Shown one piece after another: positions 12,716 through 22,083 of a stretch of 64,000 nt of DNA. The number at the start of each line of letters is the position of its first letter. Within the stretch, counting starts at the first letter, position 1. Position numbers and translations under genes: made by a program. Source of the stretch: Prochlorococcus sp. AG-402-O21 (lineage in GTDB: Bacteria > Cyanobacteriota > Cyanobacteriia > PCC-6307 > Cyanobiaceae); the NCBI GenBank assembly GCA_003216375.1, contig QCIZ01000006.1, positions 26,276 through 90,275 on the forward strand. Reading direction: 5' to 3'. The notes below the pieces were generated by a model. That model was not told the DNA's origin, ran no database searches, and saw only the letters and a list, made by a program, of their open reading frames with translations.

Positions 12716-13858
12716 TCACTTAAGCATTAACCCTAAGGAATTAATTTGTTTTAAACCTTCAAAACCAGCCCAACGAATTTGTCTTTTACGGTCAAATAAC
12801 ACAGATCCTATTTCCATCGATGAAGACAAATATCGATTCACATAGCTCTGGCTTTTAATTTCTATTTCTTTAGCCATCCGACCCCAAATCAAAGATATCG
12901 CCTCTGGATTACTGACTTCAAGGGTTAATAAAGCATTTTCTACTGACGTTGATTTACTAATTAAATCAATCAAATCAAAAGAAATAGCTTCTCTAACTGC
13001 AAGTGAAGTGAGAATTTCAAGTCTTCCATCAGCGAGATGATGATGAGTATGAAAAACACCACCAGAGAGTTTTACTAATTTTCCATGATATCCAAATAAT
13101 AAAAGTTTCTTCACACCATTTTCCGCAGCAGCAACAAGAAGAGGTCCTACCCAATTCCCCGTTTTAATAATTTGATTAGCTGGAATTCCAAATTTCAGTG
13201 CTAAATCCATTCCATTTTCACCAATCACAAAAGTTACAAATCCATCAAAGGCTGATTTAGAGCATTTATCGTGCAAGATTTCTTTGCAGTTGTTCAACTG
13301 ATCAGGAGAAGCACTAATTTGAGCTTCAGCCTGTGTCCCAATGAGAGATAAGCCATCTACAACTCCAAATGCTTCGTTACTCGTCTTTAAAGCACGATCT
13401 TTCCCTTGAGGTAAAACAATCTCAATTTTAATTGAACTGCCTATGGGTAGGAGGGGGTAAAGGTTTATACACAGCAAATCACGCGCAAAATTAGATATGC
13501 ATGGCAGACCAGATGATTCAAATTTACCTACTCCGTAACCGGCATGAAAATCAAGCCAATCAGGGAAACCATTCTGAACTATCTTCCCTGATTTATAGCT
13601 TTCTTTAGTTAATTGAACATAAGCCCAAATTTCTAATCCTCTTGTTAGATCAAGAGATAATCCAGACTGACAATGACTGATTGCTAACGCTTTCTCACCA
13701 TTATCAAGTAATGCAGAAGAAGAAACGGGCACCTTAATTGACTCTTCTTTCTTTGGCAAATAAATGTTCTCGATATCATTAAATTTATTACCAACAAGAA
13801 TATTGGTTGCAGACTTTGCGGCCGCAACTACCCAAACGGGCAGAGTAAATCCATTCAA
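12716..13858 (-). CDS. cbiD: Cobalt-precorrin-5B C1-methyltransferase
   Basis: CbiD methylates C1 of cobalt-precorrin-5B with SAM in the anaerobic-type cobalamin pathway, which marine picocyanobacteria use to make pseudocobalamin. Typical features are the N-terminal TLPVWVVAAAKSAT stretch, a glycine-rich KIVQNGFPDWLDFHAGYGVGKF region at about 92-114, and GYHGKLVKLSGGVFHTHHHLADGR at about 256-279. Length (380 aa) is normal. It runs toward guaA, and its start faces the divergent aminotransferase gene 79 bp away, so the two promoters share that gap. Confidence 0.93.
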   Translation of the reverse strand: MNGFTLPVWVVAAAKSATNILVGNKFNDIENIYLPKKEESIKVPVSSSALLDNGEKALAISHCQSGLSLDLTRGLEIWAYVQLTKESYKSGKIVQNGFPDWLDFHAGYGVGKFESSGLPCISNFARDLLCINLYPLLPIGSSIKIEIVLPQGKDRALKTSNEAFGVVDGLSLIGTQAEAQISASPDQLNNCKEILHDKCSKSAFDGFVTFVIGENGMDLALKFGIPANQIIKTGNWVGPLLVAAAENGVKKLLLFGYHGKLVKLSGGVFHTHHHLADGRLEILTSLAVREAISFDLIDLISKSTSVENALLTLEVSNPEAISLIWGRMAKEIEIKSQSYVNRYLSSSMEIGSVLFDRKRQIRWAGFEGLKQINSLGLMLK

Positions 13859-13937
13859 ATCATTGGAAGAGCTGACGATAGAAGAAATTCCTTAAATAAT
13901 TTTTTAAGATAATAATAATCAAGATTTAAATAAGTAA

Positions 13938-15092
13938 ATGCAGGACAAGCTCAATCTAATGATTCCTGGACCAACCCCGGTCCCAGAAAATGTTTTGAGT
14001 TGTATGAGTAAACACCCCATCGGTCATAGAAGTGGAGATTTTCAAGAAATTGTAAAAAAGACCACTGAGCAACTCAAATGGCTTCACCAAACAACCGCAG
14101 ACGTACTAACAATCACAGGGAGTGGAACAGCTGCGATGGAAGCTGGAATTATCAATACATTAAGCAAAGGTGATCAAGTTATCTGTGGTGATAATGGAAA
14201 ATTTGGAGAAAGATGGGTAAAAGTTGCTAAAGCATATGGACTAGAAGTAAAAGTCGTAAAAGCCGATTGGGGGCAACCTCTTGACCCAAATGAATTCAAG
14301 AGACTTCTCAAAGAGGACAGAGATCGAAAAATTAAAGCCGTAATTTTAACTCACTCAGAAACTTCAACAGGAGTAATTAATGATCTAAAAACTATAAATA
14401 ACGAAGTAAAAAGTAATAGTAAAGCTATTACAATTGCTGATTGTGTAACAAGTCTTGGTGCATGTAATATTCCAATGGATGAATGGGGGATTGATGTAAT
14501 AGCCTCGGGTTCTCAAAAAGGTTATATGATTCCTCCAGGTCTCAGTTTTGTTGCAATGAGCAAAAGAGCATGGGAAGCAAATGAACAATCAAATTTACCT
14601 AAATTTTATTTAGATTTAAAACAATATTTAAAGACATCAAACAAAAACAGTAATCCATTTACTCCTGCAATAAATTTATACTTTGCTTTAGAAGCATCGC
14701 TAACAATGATGCAAAAAGAAGGGTTAAATAATATATTCACCCGGCACGCTCGTCATCAAAAGGCGACACAAGAAGGAATAAAAGCTATGGGTTTAAACTT
14801 ATTTACAAAAGAAAGTTTTGGAAGTCCAGCAATAACTGCTGTTGAGCCTGAGAATATAGATGCAGAAACTATCAGAAAACTAATAAAAAATGACTTCGAC
14901 ATACTTCTTGCTGGAGGGCAAGATCATTTGAAAGGGAAAATATTTAGGATTGGTCATTTAGGATTTGTAAATGATAGAGATATCATTAGTGTCATATCAG
15001 CTTTAGAGAGCACTCTTGATAAAATAGGAGAACTAAAGATACCAATTGGTAGAGGTATTTCAAAAACTATTTCAATCCTAAATAACGAATAA
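13938..15092 (+). CDS. Class V PLP aminotransferase (serine/alanine-glyoxylate type)
   Basis: A fold type I, PLP-dependent enzyme. Lys194 in SGSQKGYMIPPG is the likely Schiff-base lysine, and Asp168 (IADCVTSLG) the pyridine-N partner. N-terminal MIPGPTPVP and GHRSGDF are typical of serine-pyruvate / alanine-glyoxylate aminotransferases, which in cyanobacteria may act in photorespiratory glycine or serine metabolism. Cyanobacterial members are often labelled soluble hydrogenase small subunit, a historical name without support in the sequence. Length 384 aa is normal. Divergent from cbiD. Confidence 0.9.
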   Translation: MQDKLNLMIPGPTPVPENVLSCMSKHPIGHRSGDFQEIVKKTTEQLKWLHQTTADVLTITGSGTAAMEAGIINTLSKGDQVICGDNGKFGERWVKVAKAYGLEVKVVKADWGQPLDPNEFKRLLKEDRDRKIKAVILTHSETSTGVINDLKTINNEVKSNSKAITIADCVTSLGACNIPMDEWGIDVIASGSQKGYMIPPGLSFVAMSKRAWEANEQSNLPKFYLDLKQYLKTSNKNSNPFTPAINLYFALEASLTMMQKEGLNNIFTRHARHQKATQEGIKAMGLNLFTKESFGSPAITAVEPENIDAETIRKLIKNDFDILLAGGQDHLKGKIFRIGHLGFVNDRDIISVISALESTLDKIGELKIPIGRGISKTISILNNE

Positions 15093-15115
15093 TATCTAAG
15101 AAATCGATAAAATAA

Positions 15116-15304
15116 TTATTTAGTTTTAATTAAATGAAGCACTTGAGGTCCAACGCGAAGAGCCCTTCTCTCTTGGTCAAGTGCTTTCAAAATCAAACCA
15201 GCAGATAATTGCAAATCTCCTTCGTGAGCATGAAATGATGCATTCTTAAAAAAATAACTAGCCTCTTTCAAAAAAGTTAGTTTTTTTACCTTTATTGCAT
15301 TCAT
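15116..15304 (-). CDS. Small conserved cyanobacterial protein, 62 aa
   Basis: The start MNAIKVKKLTF at 15304 is preferred over an ATG eight codons upstream because related cyanobacterial proteins, as I remember them, begin there; no SD helps. The product is a short helical protein with the pattern A-x-Y-F-(K)-x-A-S-x-H-A-x-x-GDLQ...LDQERRA-x-R-x-GPQVL-x-LIK. Cytosolic, unknown function. It converges with the aminotransferase gene, 23 bp apart. Confidence 0.75.
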   Translation of the reverse strand: MNAIKVKKLTFLKEASYFFKNASFHAHEGDLQLSAGLILKALDQERRALRVGPQVLHLIKTK

Positions 15305-15548
15305 TATTAAATTTGTAAGTACAATCAATTTTTGTGGTACTAGTATATCAAAAAATAGTTTTCACAGTCATATCTCAAAATAAGCGATGTCAAAAGTAAA
15401 AAATTTAATTCAACAGTTTTCAAATAAGATTTTCAATGAAAAAAATAATCACTAACATTAATGAATAAAGCCGAAATACTAATACGAAATAAAGCTAGAC
15501 AGAAGAAAGAAAAATAGATAATTTAAAATTGACAGTTCTCTTAAAATC

Positions 15549-15953
15549 ATGCCAATTGGGATAAATCGAAAATTCTTACCAATTTCAATAATTTGTTTAA
15601 TCTGCAGTACTACTTTAGGATTAAAAGTAAATGGAGCAGTAACAAACGGAGCAGACATATATTGCTTTATGAGAAACGGGGGAAATACTCATGAACCAAG
15701 CTGGGAGGCAGCCTATCAATTTATAAAAAGCAAAAAACAAGGTTTATTCAAAACTTCACCTAAACAAGCAGCCTCGTTAATTGTTGAAGAAGTAGTTCAA
15801 GATCCTGAAAAATATGCAGATTGCATTAATTATTTAGGCGATCTATATACAGGAGAATCAAGCTCGATTGGAATTAATGAAAATAAAGAATCAGAAGTCA
15901 ACAGCACCGAGAAAACTCCCAAGGGGAAATATATAGACCGTTATAATTATTAA
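15549..15953 (+). CDS. Exported small cyanobacterial protein (DUF6554-like)
   Basis: Residues 1-30 look like a signal peptide (basic start, hydrophobic stretch ISIICLICSTTLGL, then a small-residue region before VNGAVTNG). The mature part has two Cys (39 and 92) in YCFMRNGG and ADCINYLGDLY, a pattern I associate with the cyanobacterial DUF6554 family; the name is from memory. The last 30 residues are polar and poorly ordered. Likely located in periplasm or thylakoid lumen. Monocistronic. Confidence 0.75.
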   Translation: MPIGINRKFLPISIICLICSTTLGLKVNGAVTNGADIYCFMRNGGNTHEPSWEAAYQFIKSKKQGLFKTSPKQAASLIVEEVVQDPEKYADCINYLGDLYTGESSSIGINENKESEVNSTEKTPKGKYIDRYNY

Positions 15954-16100
15954 TTATATAGATTTTGATTTGTTAACACATAAGCATTGCATAAATCTTT
16001 CTCAATTCAAAAATAAATCTTATAAAATCAAAAAATGCAATTTTCGATACATTGACTTATGTGCCTATCAGGGCAAAATTAAATTAGTTAAATAATACGT

Positions 16101-16511
16101 ATGCACAAAAGGGATGCGGTTTTCTTAGAAGATCTCTGCCCAAAGCTACGTGACCGAAGATGGCGAAAATCTTTGCATGAATACACAGGTAAACGATGTA
16201 TATATTGTGGGGAAAATTCAGAATCAATTGACCATGTGCTACCCCGAAGCAAAGGTGGATTAAGTATCACTGAGAATTGTGTACCTGCCTGCCTATCTTG
16301 CAATGGAAGCAAAACAGACAATAATGCTTTTGAATGGTATAGAAAACAACGTTTCTACGACCCAAGGCGATCAATGGCTATTAGAGCTTGGACTGAGGGT
16401 GACATACGACTAGCTTTGAGACTTCTAAAATGGGCTGAACCTAAACGGACTGAAAACATTGAGAAATCAAAATCTCTTTTAAATGAAGATTATTCTTGGC
16501 AAGCAGCTTAA
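16101..16511 (+). CDS. HNH endonuclease domain protein, 136 aa
   Basis: Residues about 33-70 hold the HNH motif: C-I-Y-C-G, then IDHVLPRSKGG (the catalytic His), then N-C-V-P-A-C-x-x-C-N-x-x-K. The two CxxC pairs bind a structural zinc. N-terminal and C-terminal flanks are basic. Free-standing HNH genes of this size are common in the cyanobacterial core genome and their natural substrate is unknown. It is not linked to phage genes here. The start ATG has no clear SD. Confidence 0.88.
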   Translation: MHKRDAVFLEDLCPKLRDRRWRKSLHEYTGKRCIYCGENSESIDHVLPRSKGGLSITENCVPACLSCNGSKTDNNAFEWYRKQRFYDPRRSMAIRAWTEGDIRLALRLLKWAEPKRTENIEKSKSLLNEDYSWQAA

Positions 16512-16515
16512 GGTT

Positions 16516-16740
16516 CTACCAAACTTGACAGGCATCAGAAGAATTATACTTTTCACATATAGAAGCTATATTAGATGACTTGTCAGGAACAAAAGCTATA
16601 CAAAGAAGAAAGCAGATTGAGGCAATCAAAGGTTTTATCAAGCTTTGATTTTTATTCTGTCCAGATAATCTTTCATAGTTCCTTAATTTGCTAGCACCAT
16701 TGACGGAATTAAGACTAGGCTTTAAGGAAGAAGCAATCAT
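16516..16740 (-). CDS. Small protein with membrane or signal segment, 74 aa
   Basis: A polar N-terminal half of about 33 residues is followed by a hydrophobic helix (LIKPLIASICFLLCIAFV, 34-51) and a short tail ending C-x-K-Y-N-S-S-D-A-C-Q-V-W. The two Cys in the tail could form a disulfide outside the cytosol. A shorter protein starting near the helix as a signal anchor is possible. It converges with the HNH gene, 4 bp apart. Conserved-looking but without a known function. Confidence 0.65.
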   Translation of the reverse strand: MIASSLKPSLNSVNGASKLRNYERLSGQNKNQSLIKPLIASICFLLCIAFVPDKSSNIASICEKYNSSDACQVW

Positions 16741-16773
16741 TGCTCAATAATCATACATAATACATTTGTACTA

Positions 16774-17673
16774 ATGATTCAGGACATTGTCAAGCGTTTT
16801 GATCCTCTGCCGCCTAAATCAAAATTAGTAATATTTGGAGGTGGATTTAGTGGACAAAGAATCGCAAGTTTTGCAAGAGGTTTAGGAGTAAAAGTTTTGT
16901 GCAGCAGAAGAAAGAAAGAAAGCAATGGAGCTGATTTCATATTTAACACCGAAAAAGAAATATCTAACGAAATTTTCGAAGGAACAACGCACGTATTGAG
17001 TTGCATACCTCCTTTATTGAATGGAGAAGATCCTGTACTACTTAAACTCAAGAATCAATTATTAAATTCTAAGAATTTAAAATGGGTTGGATACTTATCT
17101 ACAACTGGTGTATATGGAGATACGAAAGGAGGATGGGTAAATGAAAATACTTCACCTAATCCTCAGCAAGAAAGAAGTATTCGTAGATTTTCATGTGAAA
17201 AACAATGGATAGAAACAAAGCTTCCTATTCAAATACTTAGATTGCCAGGTATTTATGGACCCGGAAGATCTGCATTTGAAAGCCTATTTAATGGAACAAC
17301 AAAAATGGTAGATAAACCCGATCAAGTTTTTTCAAGAATTCATGTCGATGATATTGCTGGATCTGTATTGTTTTTAATTAATCTCTATTCTCAAGGGAAG
17401 AATCCATTAGTAGTAAATGTGGCTGATGACTTACCAACAAGTAATCTGGAAGTGATTACTTTCGCAGCGAAAATAGCTAAAAAATCTATACCCTTAAAAA
17501 TCCCTTTTGAAATTGCAAAAAAGGAGATGAGTCCAATGGCACTATCTTTTTGGCAAGAAAATCGTAAAGTTGATAACAAGCTATTGTGTCAAAAACTTGG
17601 CTATTCTTTAATCTATCCTGATTTTAAATCTGGCCTAAAAGATTGTTTCTCTAAATTAAAAATGAATAAATAG
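16774..17673 (+). CDS. NAD(P)-dependent epimerase/dehydratase-like SDR
   Basis: An extended or atypical SDR. The nucleotide-binding motif GGGFSGQ is at about 21-28, and YLSTTGVYGD (about 109-118) carries the Ser/Tyr region; the Y-x-x-x-K dyad of classical SDRs is not obvious (RRFSCEKQW near 146). RIHVDDIAGSV at about 188 is the usual substrate-domain motif. Similar proteins in E. coli are annotated YeeZ. Substrate unknown. Divergent from the 74-aa gene (33 bp gap), and followed by pdxA on the same strand 163 bp downstream. Confidence 0.82.
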   Translation: MIQDIVKRFDPLPPKSKLVIFGGGFSGQRIASFARGLGVKVLCSRRKKESNGADFIFNTEKEISNEIFEGTTHVLSCIPPLLNGEDPVLLKLKNQLLNSKNLKWVGYLSTTGVYGDTKGGWVNENTSPNPQQERSIRRFSCEKQWIETKLPIQILRLPGIYGPGRSAFESLFNGTTKMVDKPDQVFSRIHVDDIAGSVLFLINLYSQGKNPLVVNVADDLPTSNLEVITFAAKIAKKSIPLKIPFEIAKKEMSPMALSFWQENRKVDNKLLCQKLGYSLIYPDFKSGLKDCFSKLKMNK

Positions 17674-17836
17674 TTTTTATATAAAGATAATTTTTAATAT
17701 CTGTTCTTTTCAAAAAATCACGTAAGTTCTATGTGCAAATAGATTCTAATTAATTAAATACAATATCATAGAAAAACTTCTCGGATTCATTAGAATCCAT
17801 TCAATTCAAGTAAAAAAGTCAAACTCACATCTCAAC

Positions 17837-18862
17837 ATGCAAAAATTTAAAACACCAGAATCAAATAAAAATACTCTAATTATTTCATCAGGAGATCCTG
17901 CAGGAATAGGAACTGAAATAATACTTAAAGCGCTTGGTTCTAAGCACTTAAATACTAATATTCAACCTTTAATTGTAGGATGCAAAAATAACATTTATGA
18001 AACTTACACAAACCTAATTAATCATGGAATAGATAATATACCTGACCCGGAAAAACTTGATATTATTGATATTCCCCTAGAAAAAAAAATTATTCCAGGA
18101 ATAGTTGATGAGCACACTGGCTCGGCAAGCTTTAAATGGCTTTTGAATTCAACAAATATGCTTTTAGAAGGAAAAGCTAAGGCTCTAGTTACAGCACCTA
18201 TATCAAAAATTGCATGGCATCAAGCAGGCCATAAATTTGCAGGACAAACTGAACTATTAGGTAAATTAACTAACAAAAAGACATCTATGCTTTTTACAGC
18301 AATATCACCGAATAACGGTTGGAGATTTAATACTTTGTTGGCTACAACACATATCTCTATTAATGAAATAAATAATAATTTAACAAAAGAGTTAATTAGA
18401 TATAAGTTAGATGCCTTATTGCATTTCTGTCGTCAATTCAAAGACAAACCATTAATACATATAGCCGGCTTAAATCCTCATGCAGGAGAAGAAGGAAAGA
18501 TTGGAATAGAAGAGCAAAAATTAATAATTCCCACCTTAAACGAATGGAAAGTAGACAATCCAGGTATCAAAATTACTGGGCCTATACCTCCAGATACATG
18601 CTGGTTATCTTCAGCAGATGCATGGATTGGCTCGTCTACTGAAAATAACGCACCTGATGGAATTCTTGCTTTGTATCACGATCAAGGTCTAATACCAGTA
18701 AAACTGATCGCCTTTGATGAGGCTGTTAATACAACTCTTGGACTGCCTTTTATAAGAACATCCCCTGATCATGGAACTGCCCTTGATATTGCAGGTAAGT
18801 TTAAAGCAAGAGCAACGAGCATGATTGCTGCGATGAATAATGCCTGGCTTCTTTCTCGATAA
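17837..18862 (+). CDS. pdxA: 4-hydroxythreonine-4-phosphate dehydrogenase
   Basis: PdxA oxidises 4-phosphohydroxy-L-threonine in the DXP-dependent pathway to pyridoxine phosphate. Recognised by SSGDPAGIGTEI at the N-terminus, LVTAPISK at about 117, LNPHAGEEG near 215 with the metal His, and YHDQGLIPVK at about 280. The metal-binding His residues (in TTHIS, NPHAGE and YHDQG) are all present. Length 341 aa is normal. It converges with accB, 10 bp apart. Confidence 0.95.
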   Translation: MQKFKTPESNKNTLIISSGDPAGIGTEIILKALGSKHLNTNIQPLIVGCKNNIYETYTNLINHGIDNIPDPEKLDIIDIPLEKKIIPGIVDEHTGSASFKWLLNSTNMLLEGKAKALVTAPISKIAWHQAGHKFAGQTELLGKLTNKKTSMLFTAISPNNGWRFNTLLATTHISINEINNNLTKELIRYKLDALLHFCRQFKDKPLIHIAGLNPHAGEEGKIGIEEQKLIIPTLNEWKVDNPGIKITGPIPPDTCWLSSADAWIGSSTENNAPDGILALYHDQGLIPVKLIAFDEAVNTTLGLPFIRTSPDHGTALDIAGKFKARATSMIAAMNNAWLLSR

Positions 18863-18872
18863 ATAAAAACTT

Positions 18873-19370
18873 TTAGACAGGTTTTAATCTCATTAAAACT
18901 TGACCAAACTCAACTGGTGTACCATTTTCAACAAGAATTTCCATTACTTCTCCACTCACTTCTGACTCTAATTCATTCATTAATTTCATTGCCTCAAGAA
19001 TACAAACAGCTTGCCCAACACTAATTCTCGATCCAATTTCCACGAAAGGTGGTTCTTCTGGCCCTGGCGCGCGATAAAAGGTCCCAACCATAGGAGCAGT
19101 CACTTCGAGCAAGTCAGAGCGGGAGCCTGGGACTGAAGGAGGAGGAGTGCTTGGGACTGGAGAAGCCTCTATTTTACGTTGAGATGGTGGTGAATCAATC
19201 TCTTCTGGTATGGGGTTCTTTTGAGAAATTATTGAATCGGAAGAAGTCTCGAGATTACGTTTAACTTCTAAGTAAAAGTCTTCACCCTCAAGTCGAAACT
19301 CTTTAATGTCGCTCTCAGCTAAAGTTGCCAATAAGCGATGAAGCTCATCATGATCAAGATTCATAGTCAT
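18873..19370 (-). CDS. accB: Biotin carboxyl carrier protein of acetyl-CoA carboxylase
   Basis: Carries biotin between the carboxylase and transferase subunits in the first step of fatty acid synthesis. Biotin would be attached to Lys129 in EAMKLMNE. The N-terminal helix (residues 5-30) and a Pro/Ser-rich linker (55-85) precede the biotinyl domain, as usual. The ATG overlaps the efp stop by 4 bp, so the two genes are translationally coupled, an arrangement I know from other cyanobacteria. Confidence 0.97.
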   Translation of the reverse strand: MTMNLDHDELHRLLATLAESDIKEFRLEGEDFYLEVKRNLETSSDSIISQKNPIPEEIDSPPSQRKIEASPVPSTPPPSVPGSRSDLLEVTAPMVGTFYRAPGPEEPPFVEIGSRISVGQAVCILEAMKLMNELESEVSGEVMEILVENGTPVEFGQVLMRLKPV

Positions 19371-19930
19371 TGTGTTTCTCGGCCTAGATAACTGTCATTT
19401 CGAGTATCTACTCGAATTTTCTCACCAATTGAAATAAATAATGGGACCATTACTTGGGCTCCTGTTTCCAAGATTGCAGGCTTTGTACCTCCCGACGCAG
19501 TGTCACCTTTGACCCCAGGATCAGTTTCTTTTATTTCTAAAACAACTGAGTTGGGCAATTCAACTTCAAGAGGTTTTTCATTCCAAGACACTACATTAAC
19601 CTCCATACCTTCCTTTAGATATTTCCTACTTTCACCAATTTGTTTAGCTGTTAGGCGTGTTTCTTCATAAGAAGTCATATCCATAAAGACAAAATCATCT
19701 CCGTCCATGTATGTATGTTGCAACTTCGATTTCTCCAAAAGAGCTTGTGGAACCATTTCCCCAGCTCTAAAAGTCTTTTCAACAACACTACCGCTCACAA
19801 CAGCTTTTAATTTAGTTCTGACAAACGCAGAACCTTTACCAGGCTTGACATGTAGAAATTCAATAACACGCCAAACTGCACCGTCTAACTCGATCGTCGT
19901 GCCAGTGCGAAAGTCGTTACTTGAAATCAT
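19367..19930 (-). CDS. efp: Elongation factor P
   Basis: Relieves ribosome stalling at consecutive prolines. Three beta-barrel domains over 187 aa. The exposed tip loop reads [10 protein letters not shown], with Lys32 at the position modified in many bacteria; no modification gene is seen nearby. Ends with [12 protein letters not shown] as expected. First gene of the efp-accB operon; its start faces the divergent cyclophilin gene 63 bp away. Confidence 0.97.
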   Translation of the reverse strand: MISSNDFRTGTTIELDGAVWRVIEFLHVKPGKGSAFVRTKLKAVVSGSVVEKTFRAGEMVPQALLEKSKLQHTYMDGDDFVFMDMTSYEETRLTAKQIGESRKYLKEGMEVNVVSWNEKPLEVELPNSVVLEIKETDPGVKGDTASGGTKPAILETGAQVMVPLFISIGEKIRVDTRNDSYLGRETQ

Positions 19931-19993
19931 TCACACAAAAGATACCAATCGATCATAAGTCTGTGCCAAAGTCATGCAAAACATAGAATTAAC

Positions 19994-21070
19994 ATGGCAA
20001 AAAAGATTTGCATTCTTGCCCTGATAACAATCCTGTTTTCTCTGAGCTCTCCATGGATTGAACCAGCTGTTGCAAGCCTTCCAAATGGTAATCGACTAAA
20101 AGATCCATATGCAATATTAAGAAATTCTTTACCGATTGACCAAAAAGAATTACGTGAATTACAAAACAAACTAGAGGAAACCAGCGATGATCTTCGAGGA
20201 AGTAGATGGTCAGCTGTCAGCAAAGCAACTTCAAGAAGTCAATTCTTAGTAAGTAACAAAAAAAATCAAATTCTTGACTCCATACCAGAGGAAAACAAAG
20301 AAAAAGCTGTTAATCTGCTATCTAATCTGAAAGAAGAACTTGATGAATTAGGGCAAATAGCAAACGAAAAAAATAAAGTCTCATTTCTCAACCTCAGACG
20401 TCAAGGTTTAAAAACAATTGATGATATAGAATCTCTTTTAATTACAAATAAGTTTCCATATAAAATACCCAGTGAATATGACAACTTACCAAGACTTTTA
20501 GGTAGAGCGAATGTAGAAATAAAAACATCAAAAGGCAATATGAGTGCAATTATTGATGGTTACAATGCTCCTCTAACAGCTGGTGCATTTATAGATCTTT
20601 CATTGAAAGGTTTTTACGATGGTTTACCAATTAATAGAGCTGAAGAATTTTTTATTCTTCAGACTGGAGATCCTAAAGGAGAAGAGATAGGATACTTAAA
20701 CCCTGATACTAATGAGTTAAGAAAAGTTCCTTTAGAAATAAGAACACGCAGTTTCGAAGATACACTTTATGGCGAAACTTTTGAAGATGTTGGTCTTTAT
20801 ACTGAAACGCCAATCCTGCCATTTGCAACTTTAGGAACACTTGGCTGGGCTCATTCTGATTCAGATTTAAATGATGGTTCTTCTCAGTTTTTCTTCTTCT
20901 TATATGAAGCTGAGTTAAATCCTGCTGGTCGTAATCTTATTGATGGAAGAAACGCAGCTTTTGGTTACGTAATAGAAGGTTCTGAAATATTAAATAAACT
21001 TGGAGTAGATGATAAAATAATCTCAATTAAAGTATTAAATGGGTCAGAGAATCTGAATCTCACAGCTTAA
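19994..21070 (+). CDS. Exported cyclophilin-type peptidyl-prolyl isomerase
   Basis: Residues 1-28 form a signal peptide (hydrophobic ICILALITILFSLSSPW, then AVA-S). An N-terminal helical region (about 40-150) resembles the extra domain of the thylakoid-lumen TLP40 isomerases. The cyclophilin domain (about 165-355) carries a diverged active-site region (EEFFILQTGDPKG and SQFFFFLYEAELNPAGRNLIDG). It probably acts in lumen or periplasm on photosystem or envelope proteins. thiL follows 12 bp downstream. Confidence 0.88.
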   Translation: MAKKICILALITILFSLSSPWIEPAVASLPNGNRLKDPYAILRNSLPIDQKELRELQNKLEETSDDLRGSRWSAVSKATSRSQFLVSNKKNQILDSIPEENKEKAVNLLSNLKEELDELGQIANEKNKVSFLNLRRQGLKTIDDIESLLITNKFPYKIPSEYDNLPRLLGRANVEIKTSKGNMSAIIDGYNAPLTAGAFIDLSLKGFYDGLPINRAEEFFILQTGDPKGEEIGYLNPDTNELRKVPLEIRTRSFEDTLYGETFEDVGLYTETPILPFATLGTLGWAHSDSDLNDGSSQFFFFLYEAELNPAGRNLIDGRNAAFGYVIEGSEILNKLGVDDKIISIKVLNGSENLNLTA

Positions 21071-21082
21071 ATTACAAATAAA

Positions 21083-22066
21083 GTGAGCACTACAATTAAA
21101 GATTTAGGTGAAATAGAATTGCTGAATCGTCTAAAAAGATTTATGCGATTTGGGCAGATAGATGATGATGTTGCAGAAATAAATACAATTAATAAAAGTT
21201 TATTGATCAATACTGATTTACTTGTAGAGAAAATTCATTTTTCTGAAGAAATATCTAATGCTAAAGATATTGGCTGGAAATGTATTACCACAAATATTTC
21301 TGATCTGATTTGCAGTGGGTCAGAAAATATAATTTCCTTTACTGTTGGACTTGTTTTACCACCAAACACACATTGGAAATGGGTAGAAAACTTATATGAA
21401 GGGATGCGGGAAGCGATGCAAGAGTTTGGAGGAGAAATAATTGGTGGAGATTGCTCTTGTGGAGAAACAAAAATGATTTCAATTACGGCAATTGGCGAAA
21501 TGAACCAGCTCAGACTGCATAGAGGAAATGCTGTACCTGGTGACTATATTGTTAGCACCGGATTCCATGGATTGAGTAGATTAGGTTTAGCGCTTTTAAG
21601 ATCCGAGCACCTACCTAGTGAAGTCCAAATAAGTCCTAAGCTTACAAATAGAGCTATACACGCACATAAGCGTCCTTATCCAGCCCTTGAGGCACTTAAA
21701 GCGTTAAAAGAATGCAAGCCTGACTCAATGAGTTGGAGAGCTGCAGGAACCGATAGCAGTGATGGACTTATTGAATCAATCAGAGGAATTTGCGAAAGCA
21801 GTGATTGCCAAGCAGTTTTATCAAAAACTTCTATTCTTAAAGATCCTGACTGGCCTGAAGATTCGATTTGGGATGAATGGATCCTAAATGGAGGAGAAGA
21901 CTATAAATTAATACTTACTCTTCCTAAAGAATGGGCAGAAGCTCTATCAAAAAACTTAAAATCTGCCCAAATTATTGGGTTTATAAAAAAAGGTAAACCA
22001 AATATTTCGTGGGATAACTTACAGCCAATTAATATTGAGCAATCAAGTCTTTTTCAACATTTTTAA
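21083..22066 (+). CDS. thiL: Thiamine-monophosphate kinase
   Basis: Phosphorylates thiamine monophosphate to the diphosphate cofactor. The N-terminal Mg/ATP loop is recognisable (GQIDDDVAEI at about 21; LLINTDLLVEKIHF at about 44), as are ISDLICSG and GGDCSCGE (about 119). The motif normally DGD-A is DDDVA here. The start is a GTG directly after the cyclophilin gene, consistent with co-transcription. It converges with gap2, 17 bp apart. Length 327 aa is normal. Confidence 0.93.
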   Translation: MSTTIKDLGEIELLNRLKRFMRFGQIDDDVAEINTINKSLLINTDLLVEKIHFSEEISNAKDIGWKCITTNISDLICSGSENIISFTVGLVLPPNTHWKWVENLYEGMREAMQEFGGEIIGGDCSCGETKMISITAIGEMNQLRLHRGNAVPGDYIVSTGFHGLSRLGLALLRSEHLPSEVQISPKLTNRAIHAHKRPYPALEALKALKECKPDSMSWRAAGTDSSDGLIESIRGICESSDCQAVLSKTSILKDPDWPEDSIWDEWILNGGEDYKLILTLPKEWAEALSKNLKSAQIIGFIKKGKPNISWDNLQPINIEQSSLFQHF

Positions 22067-22083
22067 AAAATAAAACTTGAATT